A DNA stretch of 64,000 nt from Thozetella sp. PMI_491 (lineage: Eukaryota; Ascomycota; Sordariomycetes; Chaetosphaeriales; Chaetosphaeriaceae). The notes beneath the pieces were generated by a model that worked only from the letters and a program-made list of their open reading frames with translations, was not told where the DNA came from and ran no database searches. Positions 12,105 to 23,805 of this stretch are shown here, piece by piece (positions within the stretch are counted from its first letter, which is position 1; each line of letters starts with the position of its first letter). Location of the stretch: assembly GCA_021432635.1 (NCBI GenBank), contig MU270019.1:186001-250000 (forward strand). The letters run 5' to 3'. The position numbers and the translations under genes are program-made.

Positions 12105-14549
12105 ATGGAACCCCGCGGAGCTGCCAGCAACGAGCCCCCGAAGATCCGCTCAGGGATTGCCCGCCGCTCGGTATAGTCACGCATCTGCTTCTTAGATGCC
12201 AAACAGCGGCTAACTAGAACAGTGCGACCATTGCCGCAGTCGGAAGGTTCGAGCTTGTTTCTATCAATGCCCATGGCCTGACACAGCTGGGTTGAAAAGC
12301 TGACTATGAGCCATGGTTCAGATTGCCTGTGATAGAGGCTCGCCCTGTGCAAATTGCGTCTCTGCCAGACTCGAGTGCAGACATAGCACAGTTGCTCCCA
12401 GGGCTGTAAATCCAAAACAACGCGTGCTCATATCAGCACAGTAGTGAGTCTCCAGGACACAAAAACAATTGCTGTCTCTAGCTATCCGGATGGTCTCCTC
12501 ACACATTCCTGGTTCTCTAGCGAACAAAAGATCGACGATATTGCAAAGGGCATTGATGGGATACAACTTCTCCTTCGCCGGCTAAACTTGCACCCAGATG
12601 TAGAGAAGCCCAAGGATGGTGCTGCGTTCCACGTGGATCGGGCTGACCCAACAGGTCTTCTTGATCCTTCTCCATCTGTCGTTGTATCGAATGGAGAGAT
12701 TCAGTGGGACTACTCGATACACATCATCGACTTGGTCAAAACTGTTATAGAGGACAGCAGGACAAAAGATGTCGGAGCCGAGGAAGGCCAGGTTATTTTA
12801 TCTCTGAAACGCCTATTGAATGCCCTAGATGGGCCCGCTCCTATGGGCAATTTGTCCTTTCCGAAAGGGAATGTCGCGAAACAAGTCGGAGATCTTCCCA
12901 TGCCCCCCTTGGAAGCTACCGTGGCTATATTACGATGGTCAAAAGGTAAGCATTTGAGAGATCTGCAACTGCATCAGTCGAGACTAATCAAATGTAGCTC
13001 GCGCCTTCTATTCGAAAATGGGCTGGATCTCTCGGGTCCTACCATTAGAGTGGTTTGCAGACACATGTCGAAAGGTCTACTTCGCCATTGATGATTACAA
13101 CGAAGTGGACTTCGTCCTTGCCAACGGATATCTATCTTATGTCTTTTCCGAACATGTAGTGGTGTCTGGACTCGAGGAACACCGGGATCACGCTTCTCTT
13201 TGCAGAGAGAACCTCTACCACTGCCTTTCCCGGCTTCCGCTGATTCTCCAACCGTCCTTGGAGGTGGTCGCTGCATTAATCCTTGGGGTATGTATCAAGA
13301 CCTAAGTTATGAGGATGCTAGCTGATTTCGAGTTGGCAGGCGTTCAACGCGGTCGAAAACTCCAAGGCTTCGGTGGCCTGGAGTTTCATCTCTATGGCAG
13401 CAAACATGTGTTTAACCCTGGGGTACCACCGCGTCCACCAGCGAGCCAGTGACGACACGCTTAGAGCAATCCAAGATCGCCTATTTTGGGCCGTGTATAG
13501 AATGGAGAAAGGTCTTTCCCTTCGATTCAGCCGGTCGTCCAACATCCGCGACGCTGAAATCACCTTGCCCTTCAATCAGTACGATGTCCGATATATCAGG
13601 CTTGCCCGAATCCAGGGACAGGTCTACGACCAACTCTTTAGCCCCACAGGCCTGTACCATACGAGCGATCAAGAGCGAAGCATCATGGCTGCGGCATTTG
13701 CCGAGCAGCTACGGCCCCTGATCAAGGAAACCCACCGTGAAGCTTTAGTCTGTTTCCATCCCCTTACTCGCCTTGCATCTCTGACAGTCTAACACAGGCC
13801 GATGTTGAATATCCTGAGGACTGCGAACCAGATCCACTGCGGGTTATCTACCTGCAGTGTGAACTAATTTGCCAATGTTCGCTGCTGACTCTTGTTCTTC
13901 GTGCCGTCCCATCTACATCAAATCCTCTTAGCATTAGTTCGGACGACTGCGTCGCGACAGCTCGGGAGGTTTTGGACATACACCAGCAGTGCGTCGAAGG
14001 CGCGCGGCGCTGCAAGAATGACCCGCTCATGGCTTCGAAGTATATGAATTGGTAAGTATGGCGTCGCTCTAAATCATTGTCTAGTCTCCAAATACCAGAA
14101 CCTGCATATAGGGAGCTCCAGCTGATATATCGACTAGGGCTATCGTAAATACCCCATTCGTGCCATTCAACATTCTCTTTACTCGTGCGGTCCAGCTTTT
14201 AGATTACTCCGACCTGGCCCGACTTGAGCGGTTTGCGGCCTCTCTTCGCCCCGCCGGGTCCACACAAGCTGACTCAAGCACGCATCCATATCGGCTTTAC
14301 GAGCTTCTTTGTCGAGCTGCGAGGCTCTATATCGATAGGAATACCGTTCGACTGCCAGAAGACTCAACTCTAGGCCATGCGGCAGTAGAGTCTTTTGACG
14401 ACCTCGGGTTCCCTCCTCTAGAATTAGGGATGGAAGCATCGCTAGGAGACAGCTCTATCTCTGCCATTTCTCAGATGTCTGGGCTTGGAGACTGGTATTA
14501 CGGAAACCAGCAACTCATGAATTTGTTGGACGAAGACGTCATTTTCTAG
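12105..14549 (+). CDS. Zn2Cys6 transcription factor with fungal-specific TF domain
   Basis: Eight exons (12105..12170, 12223..12246, 12322..12443, 12521..12945, 12998..13287, 13340..13747, 13798..14051, 14138..14549) sum exactly to 666 codons plus stop. The zinc cluster spans exons 2 and 3: CDHCRSRK, then IACDRGSPCANC and LEC, giving the Cys-x2-Cys-x6-Cys ... Cys-x2-Cys-x6-Cys order at about residues 23-49. Exon 2 is only 24 nt, and its downstream donor (GTTCGA) is weak but required by the motif. A linker IDDIAKGIDGI follows. The middle homology region (MAANMCLTLGYHRV, DRLFWAVYRMEKGLSLRFSR) is the fungal-specific transcription factor domain. It is divergent from the reductase at 10211, so local control of that gene and the methyltransferase is plausible. 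Confidence 0.9.
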
Positions 14550-14860
14550 AGATACTGACGGCGAAAGTTTGCCGACTCTAATCCATAGATGTTACGGAGT
14601 AGTGCCGCTGCCCATCAAGCGAAATAACCGTCGTCGGGGTCGAACGATCTGCAAGAAATATCTAGTAGCTAACCGGGAACCATAACTATTTGGTGAGTAT
14701 ACCTGCTCGCATGGGAGAGAGAAGCATTAGAATTAGATGATGTGGAGACAAATAGGTACGTAGGGCGCGCCTACATCTATGCGCCGGATTAAAAGTGTCT
14801 TAGGATCGGATTGAGTCCCGAATCATCCATCCAAGCACGACCCATATCTACCATTATCTC
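14550..14860. other. intergenic, nothing recognised
   Basis: About 310 bp between the transcription factor and the degraded segment. No gene, RNA or repeat is seen. Confidence 0.4.
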
Positions 14861-16140
14861 GTACCGGGTTGTCGAAACGACAGGGGCTTTCCCCTGGCCA
14901 TATTTCATTAGCCCCACTCACGTGTTCGGCTCTGTTTAGCCGCCTGCCAGTACCCCGTGTTCTCGCCCTATTGGGGGCAAGGCCTAGGAGTCGTCTACCG
15001 TATACTTGCTATCAACGCACTAGCTACTCTACCTTCTCCTGTCACTTCGCTAGTACACCTCACGCCTCTAACAACAGGTAGTGTTATTGCTACGTTCCTA
15101 ACTCAAGCATCCGGTATTAATGTCTTCTATTAGCTAAAGGAGAAGTAAAGTATAGCTCACTAGAAGAAGGCCAAGTTCTATGACCTAAGTAGTAACTACC
15201 TTATGCTGCTAAATATATACAACTTGTAAAAGTAAAACAGTGATTCTAACCCCTAGTGCTTTAAATTTTTTTATCTAGGCCTAGTTAATATACTATACAA
15301 AGGATATATAAGATTAGATTGCTAAAATTATAGACTGTTACTAGTATAGGATTGTCAGCTACAGGCACAGCATAGAAAAGGTTCAGCAGGCGCTCTATAG
15401 TAGTCTCTTCTATAATTCTGCTTGAAAGGATCTATAGAAGGGCTATAAGATGCTTATCAAAAGCACTCTTGTTTTACTATATCTAAGCTCTGCCCTATTT
15501 GGAAAGAATGCTGAATAGATTATCTATAACAATCTTATCCTAACCACTAAAGAGTATATGCACTGTGTAACGGCCATCAAATCAAAGTAGCTAGTCGGCG
15601 CAGCTCCCACCTTCTTTAAGGTAGCGCCTACCGATAGATTGTCTAAGAGAAAGCAGGCAGAGAGGATTCAGCCTCTGTACAACAAGTATGTTACCGAGGA
15701 TAACTGGCGTATCAGCGCGCAGAGGAAAACTGGCAGAGGCGGTGGCAGTGGGGGTACATGGGGTTAGAGCGGTGCAATTGCAAAGCAGGGGCTGACGTGG
15801 ATGCTTAGATACCTGTGTAGCAAACTAGGGACCCACGTCTATCGATCGCCAGGTAATAGTGAGGAGGAGCACTGGAGGCTATGAACTCATGGAGATCCGA
15901 GTTTTCGAAGAGTCCCGTTTTGGGGCCTCCTTCAGGATAGGGAGTCGGAGCAGTTTCTCTCTGCAGGGATGGACGTAGACACGACGCCGCTGAACTGTGC
16001 GCAATTGAACCAAATACTAAACTCTTTCTAATTCAGTCTATCTTTTGTAGATTGCGGGTAGTCTAATAAGATTAGTTGTCCTCAGAAATCCAATTTACCT
16101 GCGTCTTCCCGCTCCGGTTTTCGCTGTCGACTTAGCTCAG
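14860..16140. repeat. TA/TAG-rich degraded segment, probable RIP-affected element relic
   Basis: From about 15080 to 15700 the sequence is dominated by TA, CTA and TAG words with frequent stops in all frames, unlike the neighbouring genes. A plus-strand frame near 15610-15760 still shows an uninterrupted patch (AERIQPLYNKYVTEDNWRIS) ending in a Gly-rich stretch, so part of an old coding sequence survives. The bias towards TA at former CA sites is what repeat-induced point mutation leaves. The family is not identifiable by eye, no terminal repeats were found, and limits are approximate. Confidence 0.5.
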
Positions 16141-16168
16141 ATACCATGTCCTAGACTCATCCCTCGCC

Positions 16169-17096
16169 TCAAATTCGGGTTACACGCCAAAGAATAAGAA
16201 GAAGCGCCATATAATAGCCTTCACACCAGCCCCAAGCCTTACCAGCACTGCCAAACCACTTCATGTACCTCTCAACGGCCCCCTGCATGCGCTTTGTGCA
16301 GGTCTCCATGACTGCTGTTAGCGGCTTGCCCTCCATCTCCTTCTGGATATCCGCCTAATGTTTGTTTATGCCCTTGTTGATATTAATCTTAACAACTCCG
16401 GCTCTGATGCATTTGCCAAAGACCTCCTCGTCGAATGGATCACTGCCGTGGAGGACGAGGGACACACGATCGCCTACGGCCTTATTGATAGTCTCAAGGC
16501 GATCGTACTCGAGATTGATCCCGCAGGGGCCATAAGAGCTATGAAGATTGCCAAAGGCTGGTGCGAGGAGCTCGATTCCAAGAGCAATGAATTCCTCGGC
16601 CTGCGCTGGGGTTGTAAGGACACCCTCGAGGTCGACCGTACCGGCGATGCCATCCTCACCAACCTCAATCCTCCCAGGCTCGGCTTCAGCGCATATATCT
16701 CTGTCGTGAAGATATTGGACGAGCTCCTTCGTAAGTGCCAGGTTCTCCTCCTTCGTAATGGCTCATATCGCACCTAATGCCATCGAATCCGTCAGGAATT
16801 GACGCTGCACGTTTAACTAGCTCAGGACTCTGGCAGTGGTCGAGGTGCAGGGCGATAGGAACGGAAGCAGAGTGGCAGGCCTCAGCCGCAGCGAAGACGA
16901 GAGCATTGCCTGCATACTCAATAGCCCATGGGAATAGCTGGACGATAGCTGGAGACTTTGCAGCTTCAGCGGCGCGGACAGTAGCAATTACAGCCTCGAT
17001 ATTATAGCAGCATATAGCTGGGACAGCATAATTGCCATCACGAGCTGCATGAACGATCTTGAGAACGCGGTTATCGAGAAGAGGTGGACGAGGCAT
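16169..17096 (-). pseudogene. class II fructose/tagatose-bisphosphate aldolase-like, broken
   Basis: The frame starts MPRPPLLDNRVLKIVHAAR at 17096 and carries NYAVPAICCYN and ALHLDHCQS (zinc-ligand histidines) up to CDMSHYE. Near 16750 the frame shifts by one position; the aldolase text resumes with ENLALTKELVQYLHDRD, then AEPGRIE, ELLAPAFGNLHSSYG, LVLHGSDP and VVKININKGIN. A TAG at 16355-16357 then interrupts it just before ADIQKEMEGKP, and a terminal AVERYMKWFGSAGKA is still legible. The enzyme family cleaves ketose bisphosphates using Zn2+. Two independent disruptions argue for a pseudogene rather than one sequencing error. It is divergent from the aminotransferase at 18093, so it may once have been co-regulated with it. 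Confidence 0.8.
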
Positions 17097-18092
17097 AATA
17101 GCGAGGTGTGTAAGTGAGGAAGGCCGGTTATTAGGTGAATAGAGTTGTCCGAAAGTTTACATGACGTGGGGAATCCTACAAGTATCGGCAAGAAAGACAA
17201 TTCCACTCAACTTCATAAGCTTCATGATAGCGAGATCCTGGGTTGTCTAAGTGGACATGAAAGAACTTTGGCAACGAGACGCTATTCGGAAAATCCGAAC
17301 AAACAAATTCACCATCTAACGTCTCTGTGCATTCATCCGTACCAGAGGCAACCCCGCTATCGCTATTCCTCGTGGACTCCTGTCGCGACCCAATGTGCTG
17401 GCCTTGTCAGTGACTTTAATAACATTCATAGCGCGCAGGGTATAGGTAAGGTAATATAAGGGAAGGTAACTCAAGTAAATCACGTGTAGATTACATGTCA
17501 ATCATGTGTTGCTCCCAACTTGATCATAATTTCTACGTATATACAGGGAAGTGGCTAAACCGTTATCGCTAGTAGATTGCTTCTTGTCGAGCTACCCGAG
17601 ACCCGATTCGGAGGGGCTGAACGAGCACCAAGCAAGACAGACAGATCATTATTCGCGATGTATATGACAGAGATAAGAGATAAGAGAAGAGGCAAATAGT
17701 GCAGACCCAAGCGCCGCTAATAGCTGTACTCTTCCCCGCTCCCTGGGGATCACGGCGAAATCCCGACACGATTTACGGATCCGATCCTGTAGGTGCGGGA
17801 TTTGCATGATGTCTCCACTCCGGAAAACCGAGGTCTGTCGCTACGGAAATTCCGTAAAACCAACCCTTCTGGCCCCTGTTTCGTGACAGCCAAAAGCATG
17901 CAGCAAGACGTGTCAGTTAGATGCAAAGTTCCGACATCGCCTTCCCAACCGAACAGTTTCTGTCATTAATAGCAGATAAAAGCATCGTCTACAACCGCGC
18001 TATTCGCATATATTCATCGACCCCCGAAATACGTATTCGTACCAGCAAGGTTATCAAAACCCACCTACGTCTGCACAAAAGCCTAGAACGAG
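17097..18092. promoter_or_regulatory. promoter region with palindromic CGG-N5-CCG site (17844..17854)
   Basis: This divergent intergenic region separates the aldolase relic from the aminotransferase. It contains CGGAAATTCCG at 17844..17854, an inverted CGG pair with a 5-bp spacer as bound by Zn2Cys6 dimers, and a second close pair CGGAAAACCG at 17821..17830. The extended form CGCTACGGAAATTCCGT nearly matches one upstream of the monooxygenase (CGCTTCGGAAATTCCGG). No gene is supported here; the plus-strand frame at 17921 has no features. Confidence 0.55.
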
Positions 18093-19511
18093 ATGGCGAC
18101 AGCGACCTATGTTGAAAATGCCCTTCAAGGCGCGCATGAAGAGTATTCGAAACGGAATCCGCGCTCTTTGAAGGCCCATAAAGATGCCCATGCCCACCTT
18201 CCAGGCGGTAACACCAGAACAGTTCTTCATGTGGAACCGTTCCCTTTAACATGGGCATCGGCATCATCCGGTACCCTCACGTCTATCGACGGCGACACGT
18301 ATATTGACCTGCTGGGCGAGTTTAGTGCTGGAATCTTTGGTCACTCGGAACCAAGGATCGCAGAAGCTGTCCAAGTTGCGCTGTCAAAAGGGTGGAACTA
18401 TGGCGGAAGCTCTCAAACCGAGAAGCAGTTTGCTCAGAAGGTCTGTGAACGGTTCGGTCCATCCGGTATCGAGCTCGTTCGATTTACCAACTCTGGCACC
18501 GAGTCCAACACTACAGCCTTAGGGGCGGCTTTGGCAATTACGAAAAGACGAAAGATCCTCGTCTTCAGTGGTGGATACCATGGCAGTACCCTTGTATTCC
18601 CGATGGCTCTGATGCAGGGTTCAACAGCGCCAAGTATGAACTTGCCGCATGACTTCGTTTATGCTCCTTATAACAACATCCCGGAGACGAGTGCGATTTT
18701 GAAAGACCTTCCAAAGGAGAGCCTCGCGGCGATCCTGGTTGAACCTGTTCAAGGATCTGGTGGTTGCAGGGCCGCCACTAAGGAATTCCTACACTTCCTT
18801 CGCGACATCGCCGACAAGACAGGTGCTCTCCTGATCTTCGACGAGGTCATGTGTTCGCGACTGGGAGACTCTGGGTACAGCGCGACCCAGGGTGTCCGAG
18901 GAGATATCATCACGCTTGGCAAATATGTCGGTGGCGGCATGACCTTTGGAGCATTCGGAGGTCGCAGAGACATTATGGAACTTTTTGACCCGTCCAAGAA
19001 CCAACTGTTCCATCCTGGTACCTACAACAACAACGTTCTCAGTATGCATGCGGGGCTTGTTGGCCTGGACATCTACAATGCAGGCGAGGTCGATCGACTG
19101 AATAAGCTTGGCGAGGATTTAAAGACCAGAGTCCAACAGGTCTTGATCGACGAGTGTATCTATCCCGACAAGGTCAAAAACGCCTCATCGAACCTCATTG
19201 AGATCGACAGCCTTCAATGCGGTGGTAGCGTACAGCTACAGCTTGGGGATGACCCGACGACTCAACTGGACTTCCCACCTATGTTCATCACCGCGCGAGG
19301 GAGCATGCTCAATGTGCGTTTCTCGGGAGCGGATGCGGCCAACTGGCAAGCGCTGTACCACCACCATATGCTAGCCAGAAACATTCATATTGCTGTGAGG
19401 GGATACACACCACTCACCCTCGCCGCCACAGAAGCGCACATAAACGACTACATCAACGCCATCCAAAGTTTTGTACGGATTCACAAACACGAATTGATCT
19501 CCAAGTCTTAG
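18093..19511 (+). CDS. class III PLP-dependent aminotransferase (glutamate-1-semialdehyde aminomutase-like)
   Basis: An intronless 472-codon gene, the usual length for this family. Family marks in order: HLPGGNTRTVLH near residue 35, GDTYIDLLGEFSAGIFGH around 67-84, FTNSGTESNT at 131-140 (cofactor phosphate site), GGYHGSTL at 160-167, LIFDEVMCSR at 247-256 (Asp that contacts the pyridine nitrogen) and DIITLGKYVGGGM with the PLP-binding Lys near 277. It transfers or shifts amino groups on oxo- or semialdehyde substrates; in fungi such paralogues belong to catabolic or secondary pathways, since heme is made by the Shemin route. It lies between an aldolase relic and a cupin/oxidase/monooxygenase set. 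The substrate is unknown. Confidence 0.93.
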   Translation: MATATYVENALQGAHEEYSKRNPRSLKAHKDAHAHLPGGNTRTVLHVEPFPLTWASASSGTLTSIDGDTYIDLLGEFSAGIFGHSEPRIAEAVQVALSKGWNYGGSSQTEKQFAQKVCERFGPSGIELVRFTNSGTESNTTALGAALAITKRRKILVFSGGYHGSTLVFPMALMQGSTAPSMNLPHDFVYAPYNNIPETSAILKDLPKESLAAILVEPVQGSGGCRAATKEFLHFLRDIADKTGALLIFDEVMCSRLGDSGYSATQGVRGDIITLGKYVGGGMTFGAFGGRRDIMELFDPSKNQLFHPGTYNNNVLSMHAGLVGLDIYNAGEVDRLNKLGEDLKTRVQQVLIDECIYPDKVKNASSNLIEIDSLQCGGSVQLQLGDDPTTQLDFPPMFITARGSMLNVRFSGADAANWQALYHHHMLARNIHIAVRGYTPLTLAATEAHINDYINAIQSFVRIHKHELISKS

Positions 19512-20039
19512 TGCTGCTCGATTCGAGAAGACGCGAATATGACTTCCCAGGGGAAGTTGCTGAATAGAGGCAGTACTTTTAATGGAAGCGGTGAATGATG
19601 CGACACTCGACGGAGGACACGACATGGCCAGGATGTGTTTAGGAGTAGAATAAAGCTGCATACAATTAACGAGGCTGTCCACCGTTGAGAATATCTGCTT
19701 GGGAGACCTCAGAAGTCTGTGAAGCTTCACCTATCTAAATTCTAGGCAGAAGTTTAATATTCATTGCTCCGTTTCAGATGCTGCAGCATGTCGTGGTTAC
19801 TGTTGTTCACTATCGTTCAGCGATGATCCAAAATCATCTCGCACCCGATAGAAGTTGGTTTGACTTTTTGAAAAGACATGGTGCGTGTGGAATTTATGCA
19901 TAGACTCCCAGTCTGCGTTATATTCACCACGATTCTATTCTAATTGGGACATGATAAAACACAGCTGACGCAAGTTCGAATGGTATTTTTTGGGCCTCTC
20001 TTCTCCTAATTTCTGATGGACGTGCTTTGGCTTCTGCCA
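19512..20039. other. intergenic, convergent 3' flanks
   Basis: 528 bp between the 3' ends of the aminotransferase and the cupin gene. No frame is supported. It probably contains both polyadenylation regions. Confidence 0.5.
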
Positions 20040-20549
20040 CTACCTAATCAGCTCTTTGGATCTTCCAAGCCCGGCAGCATAGGAGCTGCACTTGAACACA
20101 AGGGCAAATCTTTTAGCAGAGAAGATAATCCGACTTTGTCTCCGAATAAAGAATGCCTCTCCCTGGTGCAGGGTAACCTTTTTCCCAGTCTCGTCTTCCA
20201 GGTCGAGTTCGCCTGGGTATTGTCAGTAGAGTAAAAGTCGTGGTTCTGGGCTTATGAATTCTTGCTTACCTCTGACAACAATGCCAGACTCCTCGTGGTC
20301 AGTAGGCCCGTAATAGTCAACATTGCCTGGGACTACACGTAAAAAGCCAGCAAAGAGTTGGACATCATTGTCCTGCTCCGCTGGATCTGTACCAAGAACA
20401 CGACCTGTCAGTCAAAGTAGTTAGCCCTTGTTTACACGTCTCAACGTGAAGAATGCGTTCATCATACCATAGTAATGACAGGGCTCAACAAGACCTGTCA
20501 CAAGGGGGGTGAGGTATTGTTCGTTCTCGGAGCAGTAGTCGAAACCCAT
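20040..20549 (-). CDS. small EutQ-like cupin protein
   Basis: Three exons, 20549..20468, 20404..20270 and 20212..20040, with introns of 63 and 57 nt, sum to 129 codons plus stop; it is too fragmented to show as one open frame. The N-terminus is MGFDYCSENEQYL, then VEPCHYYGRVLGTDP, QLFAGFLRVVPG, DHEESGIVVRGELDLED and TLHQGEAFFIRRQSRI. The EESGIVVRGELDL and HQGEAFFIRR segments are the two cupin strand motifs of the EutQ/DUF861-like type, single-domain beta-barrels that may bind a metal or small molecule. The metal-ligand histidines of classic cupins are largely missing. It is divergent from the FAD oxidase at 21383 and shares its promoter. Confidence 0.8.
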
Positions 20550-21382
20550 GATTGACCGGTCTCAAAAAGGAAATTTCGTTTTGTACGATGTTGTTTGGGG
20601 CAAGTGTTCCATGCTTGGGATTCCATGCAAGCGAAAAGTGTCGATGATGAAGAGGATGAAGAGGGTGTATCCCTTCCCCCTTGTAACAGACCATTCCGGT
20701 ATTAGCGGAGCTTGCTATCAGTTTTTATCGAGTTGTCGGACCTTTCCGGGTCCGTCTAGTGCCAGAAAGTCCATACGTGTTGGGGCAAGGTTGCGCAACA
20801 TCAGGATGTCGGACAATATTCCGGACTCTTCTGACTCAGGGATGCGGGGAAAGGCGTTGTCTGGACTCCAGACTAAGAAGCAAGCCACCGCTGGGCTTAG
20901 TTCTCGGCAACAGAATTGGGGATCCTTCCGGATGGAATTTGGAAATTGAAGTGCTATCTCGCTATCGTAGCCTATCAGCTGTCAATTCGATCCCCCCCGG
21001 ACTAGTGTCCATCAACCCCACCAAGTTTATGTCCGGACAGCGCTAATGTTGTAGGTCCGAAACGAATGGGTCTTTGGAAAGTCCGGAACTTTTGTGATTG
21101 TTATACGACGAATGTTTTTTGAGTCTCCACGCCGCCCTTCGAAGCACAGGAATTAGACCAGAAGATTCGGACTATACACACGACTCTAGATGTTCAGGCT
21201 TTACTAGATCAAGGCTGTCTACAACAACAGAGAGCAAAAGACCACGCTCGTGCAGGTCTACACGAAGTCTTCACTGCTAAAACAAAAAACTACTCTCCAA
21301 TTTATACACTCTATCCATTTTGTACCCAGTCTTTCCAAGTACTCATTATCAAGCTTGGCGTATGCATTCGACGATAGTCAAC
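20550..21382. promoter_or_regulatory. bidirectional promoter dense in CGGA/TCCG motifs
   Basis: Between the divergent cupin and FAD oxidase starts there are about ten copies of CCGGAC, TCGGAC or TCCGGA-like words (for example near 20735, 20810, 20820, 20930, 20996, 21032, 21083 and 21165). CGG half-sites are typical Zn2Cys6 targets. Spacers between facing pairs are not uniform (CGG-N6-CCG near 20737), so the exact operator is unclear. No gene is supported in this stretch. Confidence 0.5.
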
Positions 21383-22970
21383 ATGCTTTCTCAATCGACC
21401 CCGACGCTGGACAATGCTTCGCATCCTCATGTATCGCCCGCCGCAAAACGCGTTGTGAGTCATGTCTCGAGAGACTCGGTTTCCGGTCGACGGTTTTTGA
21501 TGCCCTTGTAGGTTTCTGAGCTCCTTAAGAAGTTCCCTGAGCAAGTATTTGAGCAGGACCATCCGCGGTACAAAGCTCTTCAAAACAGCTACTGGTCCGG
21601 ATATCAAAAAGCTCTGAGACCCCATTGTTTCTTTCAACCACACTCAGCGGAAGAGCTCGGTCAAGTAGTGGCTCAATGTGCAATAGAACAATGTTTCTTC
21701 GGAGTGAAGAGCGGCGGTCACGGCCACTTCGCAGGGCAGTCCAGCATTGAAGGAGGCATTCAACTCGACTTGGTTAAGCTCAAGACATTCCAGATAAAGC
21801 GGAGTGAATGCACAGTCCTGGTTGGTCCTGGAAACACCTGGGGGTCCGTGTACGAGAGGTTACAGAAGGAGGGCTTGATGGTCGTGGGCGGGAGGTCTGC
21901 CAACGTTGGAGTCGGCGGCTATCTGGTCGGTGGTATGTTCCTACAAGCTCCGTCTTGATGGCGATATCTGTTATTGACTTCTTACAGGAGGCATTTCCTT
22001 TTACGCAGCGCAACATGGCTGGGGTATCGACAATGTACGCTCTTTCGAGATCGTGCTTGCCGATGGCCGTGTCGTCACCGCCAGTTCCGACAGCGAGCCA
22101 AGGCTCTATCGTGCTCTCCGAGGTGGCGGCTCCAACTTCGGCATAATAACAGCGTTCGAGTTGGAGGCTTATACCTACAACGGCATGTGGGGAGGTCGCA
22201 CTATGATTGACAGCATTCATGCCAGGCAAGCCATAGCTGCCTACGCCGGTTTTGTCAAGAAGCAGGAGGCCGATCCGAAAGGTCACACTATCTTTATTGC
22301 GACCTACGATGAGGGGCCACTTCGACTGCTTCAATACATGGTTTACACGGAACCCCAAAGCGATCTGCCCATGTTCGACGAGCTTCGCAAAGTTCCAACA
22401 ATTGAGTCTTCGCTGGGACTTACTGATTACACAGAGCTGGCACAAAATATTGCGGGTCTGCAAGACGGTGTTGGATATCGTGCAGCTATTGCCACCCTCA
22501 CGTTGAAACTTGACGAAGACCTTTTCAATTTTGCTTATGATGTCTTCGTCCAGGAGGCTGGGCCCAAGTCAAAATACATCAATGCAACAATGGAGTTCCA
22601 CGCCATCCCTCGGACGTCGAATCCTGCTGGGAATAGGTTTGGATTGGAAGGGGCTGATGGACCTCTTGTCGCCTTTCTATTGATCTTCGTGACCTCAGAT
22701 TCCCGGCATGATGATGAGGTAACTCAGACACAGAAAACGATTCTTGCGCGCGTTGAGAAGGAAGCCAAGAAGCGATGCATGTATCACCCGTTCCTGTTTG
22801 CGAATTATGCGGCTCAGTGGCAGGATGTTTTTGGCAGCTACGGTGACCACAATAGGAAGTTCTTAACTGAGGTCGCCAATGTGTACGATCCTGAACGAAC
22901 TTTCCAGCGCCTGCAGCCGGGTTCATTCAAAATCAGCACTCTGACCAGAGCCAGACAATCAATTTTGTAG
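21383..22970 (+). CDS. FAD-linked oxidoreductase (berberine-bridge/6-hydroxynicotine oxidase type)
   Basis: Exons 21383..21454, 21512..21932 and 21988..22970 sum to 491 codons plus stop. The PP-loop and FAD domain (PCMH type) are clear: VKSGGHGHFAG near residue 90 has the histidine (about H94) that in this family is covalently bound to FAD; the second cysteine link of berberine-bridge enzymes is not apparent. Next come VLVGPGNTWGSVY, GGRSANVGVGGYLVGGG, QHGWGIDNV and RALRGGGSNFGI, all typical of FAD_binding_4 enzymes. The C-terminus has VYDPERTFQRLQPG. No signal peptide is seen, so it is probably intracellular. Such enzymes oxidise C-N or C-O bonds of small molecules with O2. It shares a promoter with the cupin. 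Confidence 0.92.
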
Positions 22971-23805
22971 AAAGCAATATAATACGTGCAAAGTTTCATT
23001 AATCAACTAATTATCTACATACTGGTGTCTGAATGGTTCATGTGTTGCTTGTTTTAGAGCAAATGGATTGATCACTTCCGTTGCATAGAAAGCGTTGAAC
23101 TCACGAGTGAGTGTAATGCAAACTGTGGACCTTGCTGCAGCGCACTTACCCCGCTATGGAAGACAGTCGTAACATGCGGTAACCTATACATATACCAATT
23201 CATGAATTCTACAACGATCGATCTTGGTTGCGAAACTTTGTAACAGACTCCCGTATGACCTCCCATATCAAGTCCATCTGGTCTCCCGAACATAATTACA
23301 TGTCTATCAGTTTAAAAGCGGACTTTACAATGAATGGGTTAGGGGGTCATGCGTCTCCTGATGATCCAATAGTAGCCGAAGATACCGCATGATCGCAGGC
23401 GTGTGTCAAACCTTCGATCAGGCGTTGTGACCTTTGACCAGGGTCAATTTAGTAAAGTGGAACCCCCGAAATCCCGAGACTCCTACGCTTCGGAAATTCC
23501 GGTCATACAGCGGGCCCCGATTATGGATTGCAGAGTAGCACGGTCAACAAATGCTTCCGCTGAAGTCTAGAACTTTACCGTCAGGCCATTGACCGGTCTT
23601 GTTTTCAAATCTACAGAGTTTTAAAGTTGACAAAACTATGTTATTTTAAGACATCGTTGACGAAAACCGGTCCCAGAGTCTTCTGTCAAAAACGACTGAC
23701 TGTTTTCGAATCTTGACAAGACACTCCAAATCAGTTCGGGCCTCGCTATCTTCTGCATTGTTCAGCCACACTGCACGTACCGCGATCTTCGAGGATCTTG
23801 CAACA
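22971..23805. promoter_or_regulatory. promoter of the monooxygenase with CGG-N5-CCG site (23491..23501)
   Basis: This stretch contains CGGAAATTCCG at 23491..23501, identical to the 11-mer upstream of the aminotransferase. It lies 305 bp before the start codon at 23806 (212 bp before the alternative start at 23713). A CCGAAATCCCG-like degenerate copy lies 25 bp upstream. The first 350 bp hold only the 3' flank of the oxidase gene; no gene is seen. Confidence 0.55.

Noticed and set aside
16358-16777. 139-codon plus-strand frame
   Set aside because: Antisense to the aldolase relic, whose motifs explain the sequence.
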